This document shows, piece after piece, positions 55,499-63,713 of a stretch of 64,000 bases of DNA. The notes under the pieces were generated by a model that did no database searches, was not told where the DNA came from, and saw only the letters and a program-made list of their open reading frames with translations. The stretch is from Pandoraea vervacti (GTDB lineage Bacteria > Pseudomonadota > Gammaproteobacteria > Burkholderiales > Burkholderiaceae), in contig NZ_CP010897.2 in assembly GCF_000934605.2 (NCBI RefSeq), positions 4,216,001 to 4,280,000 on the forward strand, written 5' to 3'. Position 1 is the first letter of the stretch; every line of letters begins with the position of its first letter. Made by a program: the position numbers and the translations under genes.

Positions 55499-55957
55499 TC
55501 AACGTGGCATCTTGCGCTGGCGCGCCAGAAAGCGATCCAGTTCTCCGGCAAACGCTTTGCCGTCGCGCTGGCTGAACGGTGCGGGCCCCCCGGTTTCGAT
55601 GCCGGCATTGCGCAACTGGTCCATCATGTCCCGCACCGACAGGCGTTCCTTGATGTTCTCCGGCGTGAACCAACTCCCGCGCGGATCGAGCGCTTTGCCG
55701 CCCTTCTCGATGACGGCGGCGGCGAGCGGAATATCCCCCGTAATCACCAGATCCCCTGCCCCGACCATCTCGACGATGCGCGCATCCGCGACATCGAAGC
55801 CGGAGGGCACCTGAATCGCCTTGATGAACGGCGACGGCGGCGTGCGCAAAAACTGATTGGCCACCAACGTCACCGGCATCTGCTCACGATTGGCCGCGCG
55901 AAACAGGATTTCCTTGATCACGCCGGGGCAGGCGTCCGCATCGACAAGCACTTGCAT
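55499..55957 (-). CDS. YaiI/YqxD family protein (DUF188)
   Basis: A 152-residue protein with a PIN-like nuclease fold. It has the family signature MQVLVDADACPGVIKEILFRAANREQMPVTLVANQ and DLVITGDIPLAAAVIEKGGKALDPRGSWFTPENIKERLSVRDMMDQLRNAG. Acidic residues in DADACP and GDIPLA are the likely metal ligands. The function is unproven. The length and both motifs match the family exactly. Confidence 0.93.
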   Translation of the reverse strand: MQVLVDADACPGVIKEILFRAANREQMPVTLVANQFLRTPPSPFIKAIQVPSGFDVADARIVEMVGAGDLVITGDIPLAAAVIEKGGKALDPRGSWFTPENIKERLSVRDMMDQLRNAGIETGGPAPFSQRDGKAFAGELDRFLARQRKMPR

Positions 55958-56056
55958 TTCAGGTCACTTCCGCGAAAGAGGCGACCATGATACGGCAAGG
56001 CGCTCAGGCGCGAGCCGTGCAACGTCCTGACGCGCACCGGCAAACGCCGATGAGCG

Positions 56057-57244
56057 TCATTTCCCGGCAACGGGCGAACGGCGCAGCGCCTCCATCTGCG
56101 CATAGAAGCTGTCGACCTTGTGTTGCGCCTCGCGTCGCATGGCATCGCGGCGCGCGCTCGATGTGCCCGCATGCTCCTGCGCACCCGCTTCGCCCACGGC
56201 GCGCGAGACGTCCTGCACGAACTTGCACAAGGGATAACGCGCTTCACCGAATGCCTGCAAGGTGGGTTCGACGGCGTCGTTGCACGCCAGCATTCGAGCG
56301 AGCAGCACGGCGTCTTCCAGCGCCATGGCGCCGCCCTGTCCCATGAACGGGGTAGACGCATGTGCCGCGTCGCCGATGATGACCACGCGGCCCCGATGCC
56401 AGGGTAACGGTGTGGCAACTTCCTCGACGCCCGTGTAAAGCACCTCGGACTCGCAAGAGAGCGTGTCGAGGAACTGCCGCGCCGGGCCGCCGAACTCGGC
56501 GAAGCGCGCTTGCATCAGCGCGGGCCACTCGGCGCGCGCATACCAGGCGTCGTGCGGTTCCGCGATCGTCCCGAACAGGTACAGGCGGTCGTCGCTGATC
56601 GGCATGATGCCAAGGCGCTTCCCGATGCCCATCATCATGATTTTCGCGGTAAGGTCCCTTGGGCGCGGATGCACGCTGCGCCACACGCCAAGCCCGGTGT
56701 AAGCCGGTGCGATGGGTCCCGCGACGAGGCGACGAATCTCCGAACGGATACCGTCGGCGCCCACGACGAGGTCGTAGGAATCCATCGTGCCGTCGGACAG
56801 CACAACCGTTACTGCGTGGGGCGCACTTTGGTCGATGGACACCGTGGTCGTATTCAACCGGATATCGACGCTCAGCGCCGCGATTCGTGCTGCCAGCACG
56901 CGATGCATCTGCGCACGGCGAATGCCGACAATGGGGGCAATGCCGGGATATTGCGACGGATAGAAGGTCTCGACGATGGGCTCGCCATCCTGATCGAGAT
57001 AAGTATTGCGACCGTCGGCAATGGCGAAGCCGCCGGACAAAATCTCGGGCAGCACGCCGAGATCGGACAGCGCCGCGAGGCCATTGCTGTAGATGAAGAT
57101 GCCCGAGCTCTGGAATTTCCACTCGGGTTGCGCCTCCACCAATGTGACCCGCGCGCCCGTCTGCGCCAGCGCAATGGCCGCCGCACATCCCGCAATCCCG
57201 CCGCCGACGATCAGCACGCGCCTTCCCTGATTTCCCTGCTTCAT
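56057..57244 (-). CDS. FAD-dependent aromatic-type monooxygenase
   Basis: A 395-residue class A flavin monooxygenase. The FAD GxGxxG is VLIVGGGIAGCAAAIALAQTGARVTLVEAQ, the DG motif is YDLVVGADGIRSEIRRLV near 160, and the second FAD motif is GRVVIIGDAAHASTPFMGQGGAMALEDAVLLARML near 285. Such enzymes hydroxylate aromatic or similar rings; the substrate is unknown. ATG 57244 follows GGGAGGGAGC, an excellent ribosome binding site, and starts the Rossmann fold. The AraC gene 207 bp upstream on the same strand could control it. Confidence 0.9.
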   Translation of the reverse strand: MKQGNQGRRVLIVGGGIAGCAAAIALAQTGARVTLVEAQPEWKFQSSGIFIYSNGLAALSDLGVLPEILSGGFAIADGRNTYLDQDGEPIVETFYPSQYPGIAPIVGIRRAQMHRVLAARIAALSVDIRLNTTTVSIDQSAPHAVTVVLSDGTMDSYDLVVGADGIRSEIRRLVAGPIAPAYTGLGVWRSVHPRPRDLTAKIMMMGIGKRLGIMPISDDRLYLFGTIAEPHDAWYARAEWPALMQARFAEFGGPARQFLDTLSCESEVLYTGVEEVATPLPWHRGRVVIIGDAAHASTPFMGQGGAMALEDAVLLARMLACNDAVEPTLQAFGEARYPLCKFVQDVSRAVGEAGAQEHAGTSSARRDAMRREAQHKVDSFYAQMEALRRSPVAGK

Positions 57245-57372
57245 GCTCCCTCCCTTTGCCTGTCGCCTGAGGCCCGATACCCACGGCTTATCGCCATACC
57301 GGCGTCGTATGGACGGGATTATTGGCTTCGGGGGCGGTGCGCTCAACCTCCGGGACGCCGGATTCGGGCACC

Positions 57373-57408
57373 GATCGTCCGGATCGTCCGGATCGTCCGG
57401 ATCGTCAG
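57373..57408. repeat. nonamer repeat, GATCGTCCG
   Basis: Three perfect units and a partial fourth (GATCGTCAG) between the AraC and monooxygenase genes. Confidence 0.9.
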
Positions 57409-57451
57409 GGGCGTCCGGCGCACGCGGAGGAACACAGCGGGTAGCCTGGCA

Positions 57452-58438
57452 TCAACCGCCGTTGCCGTCGCGCTGATACTGCGTCGGCGACACACCGATC
57501 CAACGCGCAAACGCGCGGGCGAAGGCTTTTTCCGAGGCGTAGCCGACGGCTTCGGCCACATCGCCAATGCGCACTCGCGGCTGACGCAGACGCTCTGCCG
57601 CGACATTCATCCGGTAGGCGCTCAGATACTGCATCGGCGGCACGCCGATCAATGCGCGAAAGCGCTCGGCAAACACGGTGCGGGAGAGATAAGCGACGGC
57701 GGCCAGCTCGGGAAGGGTCCAGTCGCGTTGAGGCGCCTCGTGCATGGCGGCGATGGCCCGGGCGATGCCAGGATCGTCGAGCGCTCCGAGCGTGCCGGGC
57801 GTCCCGTTCGGCCCTGTCGTGTGCGCGCCCGTGCGCAGGTGCTCGCCCAGAATGCGCACCAGCAGAAGATCGCCCATACGTGCGGCCGACAGTTGCCAGC
57901 CGGGGCGCTGGGCCAGCGAGTCCTGCACGAGCAGTTCCATCGTGACGGCGAGCGTGTGCGCCAACGCATGCTCGTCGCCACGCAGCACGATCAGCGACGG
58001 CAAATCCGCCTGGACGCTGGCAACATCGAGCGCGGGCATCCATAGATGAAGCGAATAGAGCTGGGTCGCAACGGCATCGGCAGCCCCGCTCCCGTACGTC
58101 AGTGCAATGGGGTGATCGCCATGGCGTCCGACCATGTGGGTCTTGAGCACGTCGGCAAAGGGCACGACATCGTGTGCCTTCGGCGAAGGCATCGACGACA
58201 CGGTATGGGGCGTTCCCCGCGGCAACATGACGATGTCGCGCGGTCCGATCTGCATCGCTTGCCCTCCGTCGACGCGAATCCAATACCCCTGCCCCGTGCA
58301 CATCCGGATCAATGCGCCTTCGGTGCCCGACGAGTGCAACGCCCATGGGGCAAGCAACCGGAAGCTCGCCGTCACGGCACGCTCGGCTTTGCATGCGCCG
58401 AGGATCTGACTGAGAACGTCGCGAGGACCGGAATGCAT
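57452..58438 (-). CDS. AraC family transcriptional regulator with cupin domain
   Basis: A 328-residue regulator. The N-terminal AraC_binding_2/cupin-6 domain (LAPWALHSSGTEGALIRMCTGQGYWIRVDGG, then PRDIVMLPRGTPHTVS) is followed by a C-terminal double HTH (LPELAAVAYLSRTVFAERFRALIGVPPMQYLSAYRM and IGDVAEAVGYASEKAFARAFARWIGVSPTQYQRD). It is 33 bp after the cobF stop on the same strand, so it may be read from the cob operon, but its target is more likely the monooxygenase downstream (inference). Confidence 0.9.
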   Translation of the reverse strand: MHSGPRDVLSQILGACKAERAVTASFRLLAPWALHSSGTEGALIRMCTGQGYWIRVDGGQAMQIGPRDIVMLPRGTPHTVSSMPSPKAHDVVPFADVLKTHMVGRHGDHPIALTYGSGAADAVATQLYSLHLWMPALDVASVQADLPSLIVLRGDEHALAHTLAVTMELLVQDSLAQRPGWQLSAARMGDLLLVRILGEHLRTGAHTTGPNGTPGTLGALDDPGIARAIAAMHEAPQRDWTLPELAAVAYLSRTVFAERFRALIGVPPMQYLSAYRMNVAAERLRQPRVRIGDVAEAVGYASEKAFARAFARWIGVSPTQYQRDGNGG

Positions 58439-58471
58439 GGATGGGAAAATGGGCGGCGGGGCTGCGAGATT

Positions 58472-59233
58472 CTAGCGCCGACGCAGCAAATAGGTATCCA
58501 TGATCCAGCCGTGCGTGCGGCGCGCTTCATCGCGCACCCGTTCGATTTCGTCCATCACTTCGCGCAGCGGCCCGGCGATGAGAATCTCGTCCGGGGTGCC
58601 AACATAGGCGCCCCAGAAGATGTCCAGGTCTTCGTGCGCGAGGTGCTTGTACGCGTGCTTCGCGTCCAGCATCACCACGACGGTGTCGACTCCCTGCGGG
58701 AAGCCGTCGACGATGCCACGACCGTTGGTGATCTCGATGGACTTGCCGATCTGATTGAGCGGAATGCGATGCTGCGCCGCGAGCGCCTGCACGCTGCTGA
58801 TCCCCGGAATGACGTCGAACTCGAACGTGTGGCCGCCCTGCGCACGAATCGCCTCCAGAATCCGGATCGTGCTGTCGTACAACGACGGATCGCCCCACAC
58901 CAGAAACGCCCCGACTTCGCCGTCGCGCATCGATTCCGAAATCAGGCGCGCGAAGATCTGCTGCTTGTCGCGGTTCAACTCGTCGACGGCCACCCGGTAG
59001 TCGTCGTCCGATGCATCGCGTCGGCGCTCCGGACTCGCCGCCTCCACGATGCGATAGTCACGACCTTTCACGAACCGCTCGATGATGTGCTTGCGCAGCG
59101 CGACGAGCTTCTCCTTGGCCGCGCCCTTGTCCATCACGAAGAACACATCGGCGCGGTTCAGCGCATCGATCGCCTGAACGGTCAAATAATCGGGGTTGCC
59201 TGCCCCGATGCCAATGATCAGAATCTTCTTCAT
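58472..59233 (-). CDS. cobF: precorrin-6A synthase (deacetylating)
   Basis: A 253-residue tetrapyrrole methylase that methylates C1 of precorrin-5 and releases the acetyl group, a step of the aerobic cobalamin pathway. It reads KKILIIGIGAGNPDYLTVQAIDALNRADVFFVMDKG, then FLVWGDPSLYDSTIRILEAI and VIPGISSVQALAAQHRIPLNQIG, all CobF landmarks. The start overlaps the cobM stop (ATGA at 59230-59233). A longer open frame upstream is the shadow of cobM. Confidence 0.93.
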   Translation of the reverse strand: MKKILIIGIGAGNPDYLTVQAIDALNRADVFFVMDKGAAKEKLVALRKHIIERFVKGRDYRIVEAASPERRRDASDDDYRVAVDELNRDKQQIFARLISESMRDGEVGAFLVWGDPSLYDSTIRILEAIRAQGGHTFEFDVIPGISSVQALAAQHRIPLNQIGKSIEITNGRGIVDGFPQGVDTVVVMLDAKHAYKHLAHEDLDIFWGAYVGTPDEILIAGPLREVMDEIERVRDEARRTHGWIMDTYLLRRR

Positions 59234-59976
59234 CGCCCGATCTCCAGATGCCGCGCCGTCGCGTACAACGACGAGTCGGCGAAACCATCCGCTGCCAGCA
59301 CGTGCCCCACCAGAATCAGCGCCGTGCGCTCGATACCGGTCTGCCCGACCTTCGCTTCGATGTCCGCCAGCGTGCCGGTCACGCGTGTCTCGTCCGGCCA
59401 GCTGGCGCGGTACACGACCGCGATCGGGCAATCGTCGCCGTAATGCGGCCGGAGCTCGGCAACGATGCGCGCGAGGTGCCGCACGCCCAGATGAATCGCC
59501 ATGGTCGCGCCGTGTCGCGCCAGTTCGCCCAGCGCTTCGCCTTCCGGCATCGATGTCCGGGTCGCGTATCGCGTGAGAATCAGCGTCTGCGAAATGCCCG
59601 GCAGGGTCAGTTCGCAACCGAGCGTCGCGGCGCAGGCCGCCGTGGCGGTGACTCCCGGCACGATCTCGTAGGGAATGTCCAGCGCCCGCAGGCGCCGGAT
59701 CTGCTCGCCGATGGCGCCGTACAGCGACGGATCGCCGGAATGCACGCGGGCAACGTCCTGCCCCTTCGCATGCGCCTGGGCCAGCAACGCGACGATGGTG
59801 TCGAGATCGAGGTCCGCCGTGTTGACGACCTGCCCGGCGGTATGGCCCGCGAGCACCGCCTGAGGCACCAGCGAGCCTGCGTAAAGAATCACCGGACAGC
59901 TTCGGACCAGACGCTGTCCCTTCACCGTAATCAGTTCGGGGTCGCCGGGCCCGGCGCCAATGAAATAAACCGTCAT
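59230..59976 (-). CDS. cobM: precorrin-4 C11-methyltransferase
   Basis: A 248-residue tetrapyrrole methylase that makes precorrin-5. It begins TVYFIGAGPGDPELITVKGQRLVRSCPVILYAGSLVP, with ARVHSGDPSLYGAIGEQIRRL and EIVPGVTATAACAATLGCELTLPGISQTLIL, matching CobM/CbiF. Start and stop overlap cobK (59973-59976) and cobF by four bases, so the genes are translated together. Confidence 0.94.
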   Translation of the reverse strand: MTVYFIGAGPGDPELITVKGQRLVRSCPVILYAGSLVPQAVLAGHTAGQVVNTADLDLDTIVALLAQAHAKGQDVARVHSGDPSLYGAIGEQIRRLRALDIPYEIVPGVTATAACAATLGCELTLPGISQTLILTRYATRTSMPEGEALGELARHGATMAIHLGVRHLARIVAELRPHYGDDCPIAVVYRASWPDETRVTGTLADIEAKVGQTGIERTALILVGHVLAADGFADSSLYATARHLEIGR

Positions 59977-60743
59977 GCTTCGTTCCTTCGTGAGGCGGTC
60001 TGAATGTGATGCGCGCTCGCGGTGTCGCGCAAGGCGTCGAGCGCCGCCAGCAAGGTTGCGCCACACGCGAACGTGCGGTCCGTCTCGATCGCCGCCGGAC
60101 GCGCAAGCATCACGACCGGCAGACCGTGCTCACGGGCGACATCGAGTTTGGCTTCTGTTGCCGCGCCGCCACTGTGCTTGCTCACGACGACGTCGATGTC
60201 GTGCCGGACAAATAACGCGCGCTCGCTCTCATGGGTAAAAGGACCGCGCGCGCCGATCACCGTCGCCTGCGCGTTGCCCGGATGATCGTCAAGGCAGCGC
60301 ACCACCCAGCGCTGATGCGAGGGAATCGCGTCGAGATGGCTTAGCGGCGCTCGTCCCAGGGTGAACAGCGGACGAGAAAATCCTGCCAGCGCCTCGCACA
60401 GTGCAGGCCAGTCCGGCACGAACCGCCAGTCGTCGCCCTCTCGGGGCTGCCACGGCTCGCGCCACAGCGACCACACCGTCACGCCGACCTGTCGCCCGGC
60501 GGCAGCGGCGTTCGCACTCATCCGCGCGGCGTAGGGGTGCGTGGCATCGATGAGCAAGTCGATGCTTTCCGATTCGAGATAGCGCGCGAGCCCCTCGGCG
60601 CCGCCGAAGCCGCCAACGCGCACGCGGCACGGCAGATCGTCGGGCACCCGGCCGAGGCCCGCCAAACTGTAGACGTCGTACTGACCGAGACGGCGAGCGA
60701 TCTTCAGGGCGTCTCCCGTCCCGCCAAGGAGCAGAACGCGCAT
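59973..60743 (-). CDS. cobK: precorrin-6A reductase
   Basis: A 256-residue NAD(P)H-dependent reductase that converts precorrin-6A to precorrin-6B. The family start is RVLLLGGTGDALKIARRL, then LLIDATHPYAARMSANAA, SLWREPWQP and a late VVSKHSGGAATEAKLDVAREHGLPVVMLARP. The start ATG shares a base with the cobL stop (TGATG at 60745-60741). The stop overlaps the cobM start. Confidence 0.93.
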   Translation of the reverse strand: MRVLLLGGTGDALKIARRLGQYDVYSLAGLGRVPDDLPCRVRVGGFGGAEGLARYLESESIDLLIDATHPYAARMSANAAAAGRQVGVTVWSLWREPWQPREGDDWRFVPDWPALCEALAGFSRPLFTLGRAPLSHLDAIPSHQRWVVRCLDDHPGNAQATVIGARGPFTHESERALFVRHDIDVVVSKHSGGAATEAKLDVAREHGLPVVMLARPAAIETDRTFACGATLLAALDALRDTASAHHIQTASRRNEA

Positions 60744-61990
60744 CACGACGTGGCTCCGCTGTCGGAGACTCGCGCTCGGGTCACTTCCCACAGCGTGATC
60801 GGCAATGCCGCACGCCACGTGTCGAAACCGCCGAGCGGCTGAACTTCGCTGATGGCCAGACGCGTGAGCGTGCCGCCGTGGCGCTCGCGCCACGCAACCA
60901 GCACCGCTTCGCTTTGCAACGTCACGGCGTTCGCGACGAGCCGCCCGCCGGGACGCAGGCTCGACCAGCAGGCATCGAGCACGCCGGGCACCGTGACGCC
61001 GCCGCCAATGAAGATGGCATCCGGCGCAGCCAGCCCTTGCAGGGCGTCGGGTGCGCGCCCCGCGACCAGTTCCAGCCCGGGCACGCCCAGCGCGTCGCGA
61101 TTGTGGCCAATGAATGCCTGACGTGCGGGCGACGATTCGATGGCGATCGCCCGGCACGTCGGGTGCGAGCGCATCCATTCGATACCGATGGAACCGCACC
61201 CGGCGCCCACATCCCACAACAGCGCGCCCGGATGCGGCGCCAACCGCGACAGGGTGATCGCGCGCACATCGCGCTTGGTGAGTTGGCCGTCGTTGAGAAA
61301 AGCGTCGTCGGGCAACCCGGCGCTTAGCGGAAGCGCCCGCGCGTCGGCATCGACCCGGCACGTCAGGGCAATGAGGTTGAGGGCTTCGACCTGCTGCGCG
61401 CCCCACTGCTGCGCCGTGGCATCGATGCGACGCTCGCGAGTGCCGCCCAGCGACTCGAATACGCTCATGAGAGTTTGGCCGAAACCATTGGCGCACAGCG
61501 TGGCGGCAACCTCCGCCGGCGACGCGCCATCGCGGCTCAGCACCAGCAGTCTCGCGCCGTCGTGCAGATGCGCGTTCAACGTGGCCAGCGACCTGCCCAC
61601 CAGCGAGACCGGCTGCACGTCCTGCAACGCCCACCCCAGTCGTGCAGCGGCGAGCGAGAGCGACGACGGCGCGCCGATCACATGCATCTCGCTGGCAGGA
61701 ATGTGCCGGGCGAGCGTCGCGCCCACGCCGAACAGCATCGGATCGCCGCTGGCAAGCACACACACGGGCTTGCCACGCCAGCTCGCCACATGCCCGACAT
61801 CGAACGGTTTGGGCCAGGGTTCGCGCCGTGCGCGAAGGCGCGCCGGCAGCATCGACAGATGGCGTGGCGCGCCGGTGACGATCTGCGCGTCGAGCAAGGC
61901 CCGGCGAGCCTTTCGGCCCAGGCCGGCAAACCCGTCCTCGCCTATGCCGATCACCGTCAGCCAGGGCGTCATCGCATCGCCGCTCGTCAT
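60743..61990 (-). CDS. cobL: precorrin-6Y C5,15-methyltransferase (decarboxylating)
   Basis: A 415-residue fused enzyme. Residues 1-210 are the CbiE-like tetrapyrrole methylase (LTVIGIGEDGFAGLGRKARRALLDAQIVTGAPRHL). Residues 215-415 are the CbiT-like methyltransferase/decarboxylase (LLWDVGAGCGSIGIEWMRSHPTCRAIAIE; DAIFIGGGVTVPGVLDACWSSLRPGGRLV). It methylates C5 and C15 and removes the acetate carboxyl. ATG 61990 has AGAGGA 6 bases upstream; an ATG six codons later is possible. It is the first gene of the left-facing half of the cluster. Confidence 0.94.
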   Translation of the reverse strand: MTSGDAMTPWLTVIGIGEDGFAGLGRKARRALLDAQIVTGAPRHLSMLPARLRARREPWPKPFDVGHVASWRGKPVCVLASGDPMLFGVGATLARHIPASEMHVIGAPSSLSLAAARLGWALQDVQPVSLVGRSLATLNAHLHDGARLLVLSRDGASPAEVAATLCANGFGQTLMSVFESLGGTRERRIDATAQQWGAQQVEALNLIALTCRVDADARALPLSAGLPDDAFLNDGQLTKRDVRAITLSRLAPHPGALLWDVGAGCGSIGIEWMRSHPTCRAIAIESSPARQAFIGHNRDALGVPGLELVAGRAPDALQGLAAPDAIFIGGGVTVPGVLDACWSSLRPGGRLVANAVTLQSEAVLVAWRERHGGTLTRLAISEVQPLGGFDTWRAALPITLWEVTRARVSDSGATS

Positions 61991-62144
61991 TCTCGATCCT
62001 CTGTTCGCGACCCGCAAATTCGGGGCCGAAAAGCGCAAAGCAGGCATAATACCGCTTTGCTGAAGCCCCTCGGGGCGATTGTCGCCACGTCGGTCACTTG
62101 TGCGGTCCGAGCGTCGCCTCAACTCGACGGCCAGAACCGTCGAC

Positions 62145-63713
62145 ATGCCACCGAACGCGGCCGCTCCCGTCATTCATCGAACCTTGGATCACGCCTTTTT
62201 TCCTTCACCACGGCCCTCTGCCTGCCCTGCGCTCGGACGCATCGTGGACAGCCGCGACGGCGGGCTGTGCCGGGTGAAGCTGCCCGGCGGAAAACTGAGC
62301 GCGACGCAGGCCGTTGCCATCGCCGACGCTGCCGAGGCCTTCGCCAGCGGCACGATCGAGTTGACGAACCGGGCCAATCTTCAATTGCGCGGCGTGCAAC
62401 CACGCGCGCAGACGGACCTGAGTCTGACGCAGCGTCTGCTCGAAGACGGACTGGGACCGCGCATGCTGCATGCGATGCCGGGCGAGAACGACCTCGGGCG
62501 CATTGCCGTTGCCGACGATGTGCGCAACCTCATGCTCAGTGCCACCGCCGGGGTCGATGCCGGAGCGCTTTACGACACGCGCACACTGGCGGACGCCATC
62601 CTCGCGCGCCTGGAAAACGAACCCTGCTTCGCAGCGCTCTCCCCCAAATTCTCGATTCTGCTCGACGGCGGCGAACACCTCGCCGCCCTCGATCATCCGC
62701 ACGACGTCTGGCTGTCGTCGATGTGCGCGGCAGGCGCGGCGCAGCCGAAGTTCGTGTTCGGCTTCGCCGGACATCCGACCACGACCGCCGGCGGCGCACT
62801 CGCCGCAGTTCGGGCGGAGGACATTCCCGCGTTCGTGCATTCGGTGCTGTGCACGTTCGTCGATCTCGCAACGGCTGACGACAAGCGCATGCGCGATCTG
62901 TTGCGCGTGCACTGCGCGAGCGGCGTGGCCGAGCGTGCCGCAGCGATGGCGGGCGTGACGTTATACCGCGACGCCGCTGTGAGCGCGTGGCGACGCACGC
63001 CGGCCGACGCGCTGCGTCGATTCGGCGCCTGGGCCCAGCGCGACGGTAGCGACGGTAGCGACGGTAGCGACGATGGCAGCGGTGGCCGCGGTGGCCGCGG
63101 TGGCTTGTGGCACGTCGGCGCACAAGCCCCGCTCGGGCGCATCGACGCCACGACGTTGCGCGCCCTCGCCCGACTCGCCGACGCGCACGCATCGGGCACG
63201 TTGCGCATCACGCCATGGCAGGGCGTCATGTTCACCGACGTACCGACGCACGCCGTGCGGCCCCTCGAACAGGCGCTCGATGCGCTCGGCATGATCCGCA
63301 GCCCCGAGACGCCGTTGGGTCGCCTGATCGCTTGCGCGGGCGCCACAGGATGCGCCAAAGCGCTCTCCGACACCAAGACCGATGCCCGCGAACTTGCAGC
63401 GCGTCTGCACCAGAGCGTGGAGGCCCACTTGAGCGGCTGCGCGCGCTCCTGTGCCGCCGCCCACTGCGCGCCGTGGACGCTGCTCGCCGTCGGTCCGGGT
63501 CGATACGACCTGTACCGGCAGACCGCGCCGGACACGGCGCAGCCCACGCCCGGCCATCGTCAGCCTCGCCTGCCTCCCAAGCACGATACCGAGTGCCCGG
63601 GGGACGGCGTTGGCAAACGCTTCGGCGGCTTCGGCGAGCGCATCGCCACCGATATGCCCCTCGAAGCGATTGCGCTTCGACTGAACTCGCAAGACCGGAT
63701 TGCCCAGCCATGA
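62145..63713 (+). CDS. cobG: precorrin-3B synthase
   Basis: A 522-residue siroheme/nitrite-reductase-like enzyme with an [Fe-S] cluster that hydroxylates precorrin-3A using oxygen, so it marks the aerobic pathway. Residues 30-330 and 330-450 are the two ferredoxin-like/sirohaem halves. Cysteines are placed as CAGATGC and SGCARSCAAAHC. A Gly/Ser/Asp-rich linker near 301-320 is repeat-encoded. The start is uncertain: ATG 62145 is plausible, a TTG at 62079 is also in frame. The cobL-cobG gap has no visible cobalamin riboswitch. The stop overlaps the cobH start. Confidence 0.85.
   Translation: MPPNAAAPVIHRTLDHAFFPSPRPSACPALGRIVDSRDGGLCRVKLPGGKLSATQAVAIADAAEAFASGTIELTNRANLQLRGVQPRAQTDLSLTQRLLEDGLGPRMLHAMPGENDLGRIAVADDVRNLMLSATAGVDAGALYDTRTLADAILARLENEPCFAALSPKFSILLDGGEHLAALDHPHDVWLSSMCAAGAAQPKFVFGFAGHPTTTAGGALAAVRAEDIPAFVHSVLCTFVDLATADDKRMRDLLRVHCASGVAERAAAMAGVTLYRDAAVSAWRRTPADALRRFGAWAQRDGSDGSDGSDDGSGGRGGRGGLWHVGAQAPLGRIDATTLRALARLADAHASGTLRITPWQGVMFTDVPTHAVRPLEQALDALGMIRSPETPLGRLIACAGATGCAKALSDTKTDARELAARLHQSVEAHLSGCARSCAAAHCAPWTLLAVGPGRYDLYRQTAPDTAQPTPGHRQPRLPPKHDTECPGDGVGKRFGGFGERIATDMPLEAIALRLNSQDRIAQP
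63042..63104 (+). repeat. in-frame nonamer repeats in cobG
   Basis: Three units of GACGGTAGC plus a degenerate fourth (63042-63077), then two units of GGTGGCCGC plus a partial third (63081-63104). They encode a flexible Gly/Ser/Asp/Arg linker. Confidence 0.9.

Noticed and set aside
61991..62144. Cobalamin riboswitch between cobL and cobG
   Set aside because: The gap is short and I see no B12 box or the usual conserved core; not excluded without a model search.
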